A stretch of DNA of 64,000 bases, taken from assembly GCA_038030265.1 (NCBI GenBank), contig CM075942.1, forward strand, positions 69,196,926-69,260,925, written 5' to 3'. Each line of letters starts with the position of its first letter. Positions within the stretch are counted from its first letter, which is position 1. This DNA comes from Corythucha ciliata. Its lineage: Eukaryota > Arthropoda > Insecta > Hemiptera > Tingidae. The notes beneath the pieces were generated by a model. The model was given only the letters and a program-made list of their open reading frames with translations, did no database searches and was not told where the DNA came from. Shown here in pieces: positions 54,715-64,000 of this stretch. Made by a program: the position numbers and the translations under genes.

Positions 54715-54980
54715 ATATACGTGTTTACATTGTAATCGTGATTAGTTGTTGATCGTGGTTTAAGAAGTTAGTGAAATCGGGCTTAAGTCAAAACATGAGG
54801 TTCCAAAAAATGTTCCGATCCAGCGCGCACCGTCAAAAACGTATTGTTTGCATAATAGGGATCGGACACGGCAACGTTGCCATAGAAATCCCGCCCCCGC
54901 CGGTCTATCAAAGCATTATGTGGTATCCAATAATCAACCAATCATGTTCGAGAGAAGAACTTGGATGCCAAACAAAGGGG
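54715..54980 (+). repeat. 266-bp direct repeat, copy A
   Basis: Begins ATATACGTGTTTACATTG and ends CCAAACAAAGGGG. It matches 56132-56398 with about three substitutions and one single-base length change. It is followed here by a GGGGCCCTATAGGGCC palindrome. Confidence 0.9.
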
Positions 54981-56131
54981 CCCTATAGGGCCAGTAGCTC
55001 AAATAAAGACCGAAATGGCAAAAAAGGTCTCTGAAGTCCTTCCGCATGTAAATTACGAATTATTGAACCCTAAAAAACGGAGATTATTTAGGCAGAAATT
55101 AATGGAGGGAATTGATTTGGCGTGACAGCAATACATTTTTGCTTTTCCACGGAATAATTGTTGCAATTATTGAAGCCCACATTTCAAATTTTTAAATCTC
55201 ACATGTGAAGGTGGCTTGAAAGTTACAGAATATACATTCTCGACTTTTCATGCAAATTGACTATAACGTTTCCGAAAACCAGGGCCGTTTTGAGGGGTTG
55301 GCAAGGTAGGAGACCACCTAGGGGTTCCGACCCTAAGGAAGATCTCGGCCCAAGACAAAAATCACCAAAAGAAACCATCAATAACTTTTTTTTCTTAAAA
55401 CTTGGTGGTTGTAAGCCATTAACCGGCAGACAGAATTTCAGACAGGGGGGGTGATTTAAGTTTCAGCAGATTTAGCATAGGGGAGGGTTCAGGAACGCAG
55501 TATTGAGAACAATTGGCACAATTATATGGATCTGTAATAGCTATACCTTGGGCAGGGTGAGAGTTCAGCTCTCTGGTCGACGTCAACCACTCGCGTTGAA
55601 TTCGGGCGACCGGCAGAAAATATATGATACGCACTCAGACTCGCGTAATCCAGACTCCGCTCACTTTGGGATTTCCCGACGCAACACAAACAGTTTTTCC
55701 AGCGATAATTCCAGTTTTCCAGAATTCCAGGGTGATTGCCCAACGGTCAGTTAGTTAGTTCTCTCCGCATAAACGGCACAGAGAAGGGGCTCAAAAGGGT
55801 TCCCCCCATTCAGCCTATATGAAGGTAATTCCCACCAACTACGCCAGAGGGCAGCATCTGACGGACAGTTTCGTCCATTCCCCCCCCCCTCCCTAGAACG
55901 ACACCCGTTCTACAGACTGAGATGAGCGCAGACAGACGCCAAGCGAGTATTACAGGAGCGGGGAAGGTAGCGGTAGGAGAGATATGATTCAGAATTCCCA
56001 ACAGAGGAATAGGTACAGATTTTCAAGTAGAACAGAAGTTAGACAAGAATGTCTACAGAATAAACACTAATTAAATAGCATGTCAATAAATCAAATTAAG
56101 TTCTAGAAAAAACCAGTCAAAAAGTTAGATT
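54981..56131. other. Segment between the 266-bp repeats
   Basis: About 1.15 kb with no recognisable coding region. It could be the interior of a small LTR-type (TRIM-like) element bounded by the repeats, but the repeats lack TG/CA ends. C-runs occur at 55881-55892. Confidence 0.35.
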
Positions 56132-56398
56132 ATATACGTGTTTACATTGTAATCGTGATTAGTTGTTGATCGTGGTTTAAGAAGTTGGTGAAATCGGGCC
56201 TAAGTCAAAACATGAGGTTCCAAAAAATTTTCCGATCCAGCGCGCACCGTCAAAAACGTATTGTTTGCATAATAGGGATCGGACACGGCAACGTTGCCAT
56301 AGAAATCCCGCCCCCGCCGGTCTATCAAAGCATTATGTGGTATCCAATAATCAACCAATCATGTTCGAGAGAAGAACTTGGATGCCAAACAAAAGGGG
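56132..56398 (+). repeat. 266-bp direct repeat, copy B
   Basis: It is the partner of 54715-54980. It directly adjoins the truncated 3' side of the BEL fragment. Confidence 0.9.
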
Positions 56399-56399
56399 T

Positions 56400-59010
56400 T
56401 TCGCCCCTTTTTCGACGTAAGAACGTCGAAAACCGTGGGATCAGAAGAGAGAGGGGCGAGGGGCCTAGAATTCAGCACGGCCTCAACAGCAGAAAGAAAA
56501 GTGACCCACTCCTCATAATTCAGAACAGTTTCCCCAAGTGTGCGACGCACATGAGACTTCATAGATTTTACAGCGCTCTCAAAGATCCCACCCATATGTG
56601 GGGCAGCAGGGGGATTGAATTTCCACTCAATCGTCCTCTCAGAACAGAAATTTGCCACTTCAGTAGTTCGTCCCACATTTCTTAACCAAGCTTCACCAGC
56701 ATCCAGACGCTTGGAGGCGGCTTGGAAATTAGTGCCACAATCAGAGTAAACAGCAGTGGGGAGGCCGCGGCGCGCGCAAAAACGCTGAAACGCCGCCAGA
56801 AACGCAACTTCAGACAGAGAGGTAACCACCTCGAGATGTACTGCTCTGGATGCAAAGCACACAAAGACGGCCACATAACACTTCAGTACTTTGGAGGAAC
56901 GAACAGCAGCTGCCTTGAATAGAAACGGACCGGCATAGTCCACTCCGGTATGCGCAAATGGTCGCGACGGACGCACGCAGGCCGCAGGCAGGTCGGCCAT
57001 CAGAGGGGTAATGGGTTTGGCCTTAAACCGGTAACAGGGCAGGCATTGAAAAATGCGTTGTCTAACCACACTCCTAGCAGATATCACCCAGAACTCGCGT
57101 CCCAACAGAGCCATGACTACAGAGTTTCTGCCGTGGTGAGTGACGCGATGCAGATAATCGATATAAACGTGGGATAAGCGGCAGTGCTTCGGCAGAATTA
57201 TTGGGTGTTTTTCCTCTTCGGAAATATCGGATTTCCTCAGTCTCCCCCCCACACGCATCAGACCACTCGAATCCCTGTATGGGCTCAGACGCTGAAGGTG
57301 ACGGGAACAGGGCTTACCAAGGCGACAGGCCAGCAGATCGTCAGTGAAATATTTTAATTGGGTGTATCGAACCCAGACAGCCTTCATTTTTGCAATTTCG
57401 GAGTAATCGAGGGGATTTTCAGAAATAGATCTCCGCATAGCGGGGTACTTCGACTTAAAGTTGTGAACAGCACGCAGAACAGTTGCCCCCACCCGTACAG
57501 CTTTCAGGTAAGAGGAGAATTTTTCCAAGGCCATACAGAGAACCTCGCCCTCGACCTCGGTATCGACCCGGGCGGCAAAGGCCATCCGGGGGTCTCGAAC
57601 CTCAGGCAGATCGCTCAAACTGTGAGCAGCACCAGAAGAGTGCCCCTCTCCAGCAGGCCATTCATCCTGGGGAGAGGAAAGCCAGTCAGGACCACTAAAC
57701 CAAGTGGTGCTATGGAGAAATTCAGAAGGAGAACAGCTCCGCGACGCCAAATCAGCCGCATTTTGCGCTGACGCCACATATCGCCATTTCTCAGGAGGGA
57801 TAAGATCAGTAACAGCAGCCACACGGTTGGCCACAAACTGCTTTAACTGATGTGGGGGGGGGTACGAAGCCATGACAAAACCACCCGGGAATCAGTCCAG
57901 GCGTAGACCTCAGAGACCTTCACATCAAGACGCCAGGAATCCCGCAGCATCTCCCAGAGTTTGGCCGCCAACAGAGCACCCTCCAGCTCCAAACGATTCA
58001 CAGTTGTCGGCTTCAGAGGCGCGACCCTAGTTTTCGCTGCAAACAGGCCAACAGAAACAACCTGATCCGAATCAGCCGCACGCACATACGCCACAGCTGC
58101 GTACGCAGCGATACTAGCGTCACAGAAAAGGTGGATCTGCCGGAGTGATGCACCAGCAGGGATCACAAGTCGGGGAATTCTAACCTGTGACAGAAGAGGC
58201 AAATCAGCAGTAAACGATGACCATCTTTCCAGAACAGATCGAGGGGGAGTTTCATCCCACCCCAAGCCCAAGCACCACAGTTCTTGCATCAGAATTTTGA
58301 ACTTGACAGTAAGTGGTGCCAGCCACCCTGCGGGGTCGAATATGCGAGCAATTTCCGACAGTAATTCGCGTTTAGTACAGGCCGAATCAGAAAACGCAAC
58401 CCTATAACCGAAACAGTCGGACAGAGGATCCCATTGGATCCCGAGAACCTTAACAGCCTCATCCTCACCGAACCCAATACACGGGCCCATGTGGTCCGCA
58501 GGAATGTCCTTTAACAGATTAGGACAGTTTGAGGTCCACTTCCTCAGCTCGAAACCTCCCTTAGCCAATAACGCGATAAGCTGTGTCCTCAGAGACTCAG
58601 CCTGCTCGAATGACGAACATCCCATCAGAATATCATCAACAAAGGTGGATGTTAACAGCACCTCAGCAGCTTCAGGAAATTCAGACTTATGGTCTGCAGC
58701 CAACTGATGCAAAGTTCTAATCGCCAGGAATGGAGCAGAGGCCACACCGAAACTAACCCTAGTGAGCTCAAACTCCTGGACGGGCTCATCAGGCGAGCGG
58801 CGCCACAGAATTCGCTGAAATTGTCGGTGATCAGAATGGACAAATATCATTCGATACATTTGTTTGATATCGGCCGTAAACACGATTTGTGGTAACCGAA
58901 AATTCAGGATAACGGACAGAATGTCGGCTTGCAGGGGTTTCCCAATGTACAGAATATCATTCAGTGACTTGCCAGAACGTAGATCAAGAGCCCTCAAACA
59001 CTCGTTAGCT
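56400..59010 (-). pseudogene. BEL/Pao element 2: RT-RNase H-integrase fragment
   Basis: Two frames, 58997-57843 and 57873-56359, overlap at a run of G (57853-57861), so the break is a homopolymer length change. RT motifs: FTADIKQMYRM and FVDDILMG (about residue 119). RNase H: LFCDASIAAYAAVAY. Integrase: zinc-finger cysteines in CLPCYRFK, and core residues in GVDYAGPF, YSDCGTNF and GGIFESAVK. The 5' half (gag, protease, LTR) is missing at 59010 and the integrase C-terminus is cut near 56413 just before a TTTTCGACG hairpin. It is a different family from the BEL element at 14463, judging by protein divergence. Confidence 0.85.
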
Positions 59011-59219
59011 CACGGCTAAAATGTTCCTGTGCAACAATTTAAAGAACTATTTAACATTTTGTTTGCTTTATTAACTCACGTCGCAACATTATGTTTGACC
59101 CTTTCATGGTTTCCGAACAAATAAGAACTAAGGTGCGGATTTTGGGGAAAATGTTTGGGGGGGGGGGCTGAGCCCTGAGCTCAAGGTTCCTCCTCCCTCT
59201 CACAAATCAAATCAAATTC
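59011..59219. other. Unassigned sequence with a G run
   Basis: Nothing recognisable apart from a run of 10 or more G near 59157-59167. Confidence 0.3.
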
Positions 59220-60010
59220 CGAATTTTGTGGATTATTGCTCGCAGAAGGTTTTCCTCACTCAAAAAGCCAATATCACAGACTTGACCCCCTTTAAAAGCC
59301 AATTGCACCGTGTTGACCTATTTGAAAATGCAATTCCACGGGTTAGACACTTTTGATGTCCAATTATCGTGGATTTGACGCTCACAGAATCCAATTTCGC
59401 GGTTTTGACTAATTGACTAACAAAATTTCGTGTTTGAAGGTGCTTTTAAAAAAATCGCAGATTTGGCACTTATTGATACCAAATATCGTGGATTTGGCGC
59501 GCGGCGCCAGCAACCAATTTCGCATGGTTGCACCCCTTAAAATGAGTCAATATTATGGAAAATTACACCTTTTTTCCAAATGTGAAATTTCTAGTGTAGT
59601 GGTTCATATCATATAAAGAGAAATTTCATGGCTCTGGCTGTTTTTAAAAACAACATATCGCAGAGTTGGCTCATTCAAAACATATTTGCAGTGCTCCTTC
59701 GACTCAAAAAGAACAATGTCACGACTTTCGACACAGAAAAAAATCAAAAAATCACGCCATTCAAAAATCAATTTCAAAACGAATTTGGCGGGTCCGAGAT
59801 TATCAGAAGTAAATTTTGTGCAGTTGACTCGTTCAAGAACAATTTCGAGGGGTTTGCTCCCTGAAAAAGTACATTCTGGAAAATCCAATACGCGTGGGTT
59901 TCGCTAGGTAAGCCCCATAAACACCAATTTTGCAGGTGCGGGTGATTAAAACCCCAATTTCGTGGATGTAGCTCATTCTAACACCAATTCGAGGGCTCGA
60001 GAAACTAATT
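59220..60010. repeat. Degenerate tandem array, fourth type (CCAATTTCGTGGATTTG units)
   Basis: Diverged units of about 35-40 bp combine CCAATTTCG[TC]GGATTTG with a [GC]CTCATTCAAAAA spacer. About 20 cores are recognisable. The consensus differs from the other three arrays but has the same organisation: every unit different, A/T-rich, with one short CG-containing core. Confidence 0.65.
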
Positions 60011-60018
60011 TTGTTGAA

Positions 60019-60243
60019 AATTAGACGACCCTTGTCTTTAGGACTTTTCAAGGGATTTCTCCTCCCTCACCGCACCACCCTAGTCACTCCTGCAGTGAAT
60101 TCGAGGGAGTGGGGAGGCTGAAAATAAAGAATTAAACTTTATTGAAGCTAAATACTTACCATTTTTTACTTTTTTTGAGTTCCGAGAAAAAATTGCTCCC
60201 GGGGATCCCTTGAAAAGTCCTAAGACAAGGGTCGTCTAATTTG
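60019..60243. repeat. 37-bp inverted repeat, 151-bp loop
   Basis: AATTAGACGACCCTTGTCTT at 60019 continues to 60055 and is inverted at 60207-60243 with a single one-base indel. Possibly a small foldback element. Confidence 0.8.
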
Positions 60244-61170
60244 CAATTAATTAATTGCTGGGACACATAAAGAAATAAGAATAATTTTGCTGGTTTGACT
60301 CGTTCAAAAATGAAATTTCGTGAGGTATAGGTCATTTTTAACTCATTCTGCTGCTAAGACTATAATTATTTGTTTCGTTAATATTTGACCCTCCCTCATA
60401 CTGTTTGCTGTCGGGTTTGTTTAAGCTGAACTTAATGAGAATCAAAGGCAACTTCAAAATGGAATCATCGTACCGAATCTTTTGGAATCAACTGGTGATT
60501 TGTAATGAATTTCTTACCATTTAAAGCCCTATTTTCCCCCCTCCACCTCGATCGATTTGGCCCAAATGCAATACCGACCGGGGTCTTATGACTACTGATT
60601 TTTGTGCCAAATCGCGTTCCGCTAAATTGATTTCTACGAAAGTTATCGTGCTAACAAGAAAGTGTCCATAAATACGTATACAGGGTGTTCATAAATTACC
60701 TCGACAGAGAATACATAGTACATCTCATTTGTGATCGAAATTACTATTTGAGGTTTTTTGGAATTCCTCTTGGTTTTCGAAATATCGTCAATTTCGTGTT
60801 TTTTTGGTGACCCTCTGTTTTTTTTTACGACAAGTGACTAGTACGACATCATCAACAGGCGCTAGACTTAAAGCAAATAGCTCATTGAAAAGAGCACAAA
60901 ATTTCCTACATTATTGGTCCTCAACTCAATAAAATTACGCCAAGGCCCTAGCCGCTAGGGCATTAGATATCCGAAGGAAACTCGTTATTCGCATTTCTGC
61001 CCAATTTTAATCAGTGATTTTCACAATTTCGTCAAAGGAAAATATTTTTTTGCATTCATAGGGAAAACTTCCTTATGATGTCAGCTTTCCAATGACGTAC
61101 AATAGTTACCAGTTTTCATCATCTAGTGAAGAGATAGAAGCAATAAACGAGCCCAAAACTGAAAAATAAC
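60244..61170. other. Unassigned sequence with a CAGGGTG MITE end
   Basis: At 60681 TACAGGGTGTTCATAAATTA begins a segment related to the termini of the foldback MITE at 1391 (shared CAGGGTG and the CTCATTTG-GACCGAAAT-type motif). Its other end is not recognised. The remainder holds nothing identifiable. Confidence 0.4.
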
Positions 61171-61173
61171 TGA

Positions 61174-61864
61174 GGTGAAACCAGCTCTGATTACTTGTTT
61201 CCGAAGGGTGAGACGTACAGATTCAAGCGGTCAGCTAAATCTATCGCTAATTTACATTGGTGAGTTGAAATTGGGTGGCGGTGAAGCTTAAAATATAGTT
61301 AGAGGATTGGGCTTCATGTTTCGTAATACGGCCCCTGGTCGCAACTGGTTGTTAGTAGACCAGCTTTAGATGACCTAGTAAATAAAAATCCATGGGTGGC
61401 TGGGGGTCAGGAAAGGACTTCTCGGTGAGCACCTTACTGGTCCATGAAGCCAAATCCACTAGCGATATTTTAAGCTTCACCACCACCGCTAATTTACGCC
61501 AGCGAGTAGTGGATTTGGCTTAATGGACCAGTAAGGTCATCTAAAGCTGGTCTACCAACAACCAGTTGCGACCAGAGAGGAGCTTGTGAATCGTACTTAT
61601 TCGAGAATCGTACGAGGAAATCCAGAGGCGACGGCTGGAGGTGCAACGTGCATCCAATGCAGTTATGTGGAGAGCCGATTTTTGCATTTGCATTGTTGGG
61701 GGGTCAGGGTGACCACTGGTCATGAAGTCCAATCCACTAAACTGTATTTTAAGCTTCACCGCCACTTAATTTCAACTCACCAACGTAAATTAGAGTTAGA
61801 TTTAGCTGACCGCTTGAATCCGTACGTCTCACCCATCGGAAACAAGTTCAGAGCTGGATTCACC
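61174..61864. repeat. Nested foldback, 690 bp
   Basis: Outer arms 61174-61316 and 61721-61864 and inner arms 61336-61375/61535-61574 and 61432-61461/61507-61536 are inverted. The inner arms are near-perfect (for example GGTCATCTAAAGCTGGTCTA). The module GAAGCTTAAAATA next to a CCAAATCCACTA motif occurs three times. No coding potential. Confidence 0.8.
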
Positions 61865-62420
61865 GCGTGTTCACATTTCATGTTAGCACTGACGTTTCAC
61901 ACGAAGACGTCACGAGAATGCACAAAAACCGTGTTTTCACGGAACGTGGGCCATTGCCAACGGTAATCGTGAAGGGTGCAGGAAGATCGGCAACAAGTGA
62001 GAACAGGATATCTTACCATTAAGAAGGCAAGAGTCATTCAATTTGACCCCCCCCCCCCTCAGTGATTCATTACATTGTCGCCATTCGGGGGGGGGGGGGT
62101 AATTGAATGCCGTTTGCCAACGATATCTTCTCCTTCCTAACATATCCTGTCCTCCCTTTCTAAAACAGTATTTTTAAAGAAAAATATAGACAGTTGCCTA
62201 TATGCCAAGTGCCAACAATATTCGTGAAGAGTGCTCAGAGATCGGCAGAAATGGATGGGGGTGGGGGTCAAATTGAATGTCTCTTGCCTGCGATATCTTC
62301 TCCCATGGTAAGATTTCCTGTTCTCACTTATTGCCGATCTTCCTGCACCCTTCACGAATACCCTAGGCCAGGGGTGCCCACAAGGGAGGCAATGGCGCGG
62401 GACGCGCCATAAATAATTGG
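61865..62420. repeat. Cluster of inverted ATTCGTGAAGGGTGC modules with G/C runs
   Basis: GTGAAGGGTGCAGGAAGATCGGCAA (61970-61994) recurs inverted at 62334-62358; partial copies occur at 62220-62250. Runs of 12 or more C and G lie at 62047-62058 and 62087-62098. At 62371 CAGGGGTGCCCACAAGG is a common hAT terminus motif. No gene. Confidence 0.5.
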
Positions 62421-62765
62421 GTGGGAGCGGATTTTTTTTAAACAACCCACAGTCCCTCGCTTGCCAAACGAGTTCCCGTAGGTCCCCATTCCACCTTTCA
62501 AAGAGTCGAATGTGAATCAAAACATTAATGCTGCATCCAAATAAGTAACTCTCTACGAATGCAGTGACGAGTAGGAATTCTAGACGCGATACTAACGACA
62601 TCGCGAAACGTTCATCAACCCCCTCCCTTAGGCGAGTTTTAACCGGGAGCGGCTGCATTTCGCAATTGAAAACGATCAAAAAGATTCATCAACCACAGAA
62701 TCGCGTCTTAGCCCCGTGAACAATTTTTGTAAAAATAGCCACAATTTAATGTTGGGCGAAAAAAT
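62421..62765. other. Unassigned sequence
   Basis: Downstream of the CAGGGGTGCCCAC motif, possibly decayed hAT interior. The minus-strand frame 62137-62679 shows no recognisable domain. Confidence 0.3.
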
Positions 62766-62768
62766 AGT

Positions 62769-62833
62769 TAATGCATGCATAAAGTTGTAGCCTAGCTCCA
62801 AGGTCCTACAGCTACAACTTTATGCATGCATTA
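62769..62833. repeat. Perfect 23-bp hairpin
   Basis: Arms TAATGCATGCATAAAGTTGT (62769 onward, 23 bp to 62791) and its exact inverse (62811-62833) around a 19-bp loop. It includes the self-complementary ATGCATGCAT. It could be a small foldback element or a structured transcript. Confidence 0.85.
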
Positions 62834-64000
62834 CCCTTCTAATCCTCGGAGTTTCAGCGATCTCGAAACAATAGTTCTTAAACAACGATTTCGATGAAAC
62901 TGCGTTTGAAGGCACGGGGAGTCCGAAAATCAAAGCTGATTTTCAATCAGACGATCTGTTGAAACGGATTCAGGTTTTCCTGGCCGCACGAACCTTTTCC
63001 CGGACACCGGACGGTGACACGCAATAATCAAAGACTTTGCCGGCCAAGGATGAAGGAAGAGCCTCTACGCAGGCGGACCTCATGGCCCGCTATGGAGTCA
63101 AAAGAGTTAGCTGAAGTCAACGACAACGTTAAACTCTGATTTTGCTTTGGAGCGCTGACACCATTTATCATTGTCCGGGGCACTCATTATCCGCGTCCGG
63201 CTCAATCATAAGAAAATTCCTAAAATAGAAGAAAGATTGAGCGATCAGATTTTCGAAGAGACAAGCAGTTGAAGGAGTTGGACCGCACGAATTTTCCCGC
63301 GAACGAACGCCACAGAATCGACATCACTGAAGACCAAGAAGGAAAAGATCCTCGAAGACACGAACGTCGTCGCTGGGCTGTTTTGGAGACCTGGAAACAG
63401 CCTAACTAACGACATTGCTTAACACTCATTTTCAACCTTTTCATTTTAAGAAGGTGTATCTCAAGGTAAATTGTGGCGAAAGATGATAATTCGCCTCTTG
63501 CGTCATGGCGACTTGAGTGGATCCAACGGGTCTTTATAGTAAAAAGCTGAACGCCGGATCACGGATATCACGCCAGAATGTGGTTGTAGAGGGGGGGGGG
63601 ACAAAATTGCACTTGAGGCTCCCTGCACGTTTCTTTTCAAAATCCTGAAACATGAATTCAAGACGAAAAACGGACAATTCAATGAAGAAAATCTAGGATT
63701 TATGGTCCATTATCTTGTGCGGTAATTTTTGCCTATACATACTGACTGGTTTTGGAAAAGTAATTAATGAGCAACTGTAACTTCCGCTTGGTTACTAACA
63801 AAATCAAGAGTTCCTAATAATCCCAACGCGTAAAAGAGTTAAATTTTTTGGTAACGAAAACGAGTTAACGTAATTAACGACGTCCGCAGGTTGATGAGCA
63901 CGGTCCTATAGCCGACAATGCATCATATATCATGATTTAAGCAAATTTGTTCCCCACGTTGAGTTTTTGGTGCTGGTGAGAATTCTGGGGGGGGGGGGTG
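62834..64000. other. Unassigned sequence to window end
   Basis: Purine-rich with several GAAGA stretches. GCCTCTACGCAGGCGGACCTC (63057-63077) matches the inverted block at 49300. G runs end the window (63988-63998) and occur at 63592-63600. No gene recognised. Confidence 0.35.

Noticed and set aside
54771..55034. Open frames in the 266-bp repeats (also 56185-56685)
   Set aside because: The second copy simply runs into antisense BEL sequence; no domain, and only the repeat part is shared.
62137..62679. 180-codon minus-strand frame
   Set aside because: It crosses inverted repeat modules and a hAT-type terminus; composition and motifs do not support a protein.

Overview
The window is eukaryotic nuclear DNA, most likely from an arthropod and perhaps an insect. 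That rests on an errantivirus-like Gypsy element, BEL/Pao and Mag-like elements, initiator motifs of the TCAGT type, and spliced exons whose product resembles the Ig domain of the receptor tyrosine kinase Ror. The species cannot be named from the sequence. The window is almost entirely transposable elements, many nested in one another, with very little host coding sequence. There is one 500-base run of N (46778-47277).

Layout. 1-5215: the 5' part of an errantivirus-like Gypsy element on the minus strand (LTR, tRNA-Lys-type primer site, gag-protease, RNase H tail, linker before integrase), broken by a 1.48 kb foldback MITE and a second small TIR element. 5216-9404: degenerate array, a doubtful ORF, a possible micro-exon and unassigned sequence. 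9405-10297: 5'-truncated LINE. 10319-13584, 23064-25744 and 27015-28793: three copies of a non-autonomous hAT-like element. Its body is a diverged array of roughly 30-37 bp units; two copies have perfect 8-bp target duplications. 13663-18895: a BEL/Pao element with a 3' LTR and long open pol but no 5' end. 19206-22373: an internally deleted Gypsy with an 87-bp minisatellite upstream of gag. 22450-22930: a palindromic element. 26114-26900: three exons of a Ror-like host gene on the plus strand, correctly phased.

28794-37620: a nearly pristine 8.8 kb Gypsy element with about 1.27 kb LTRs differing by only a few bases, a GAGG target duplication, gag-PR-RT-RNase H, integrase in the -1 frame, and a third ORF in the env position. 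ORF3 encodes no envelope. It has a duplicated helical module, a basic stretch, a serine tract and an eight-ligand Cys/His cluster. A GTGAGT donor in the LTR and a polypyrimidine-CAG acceptor before ORF3 suggest a spliced message.

37625-45420: two further kinds of degenerate array, a 4.9 kb element with about 350-bp inverted arms, and a nested 2.5 kb hAT-like element. 45420-48200: repeat modules, the gap, a 30-bp minisatellite and a probable terminal exon of an unidentified host gene. 50296-54245: a decayed Mag-like Gypsy with 90-bp LTRs and TACAC target duplication. 54715-59010: a 266-bp near-identical direct repeat and a BEL/Pao fragment. 59220-64000: a fourth degenerate array, a 690-bp nested foldback, hairpins and unassigned repeat DNA.

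The observations most worth following up are ORF3 of the young Gypsy element and the hAT-like family that mobilises a diverged minisatellite.
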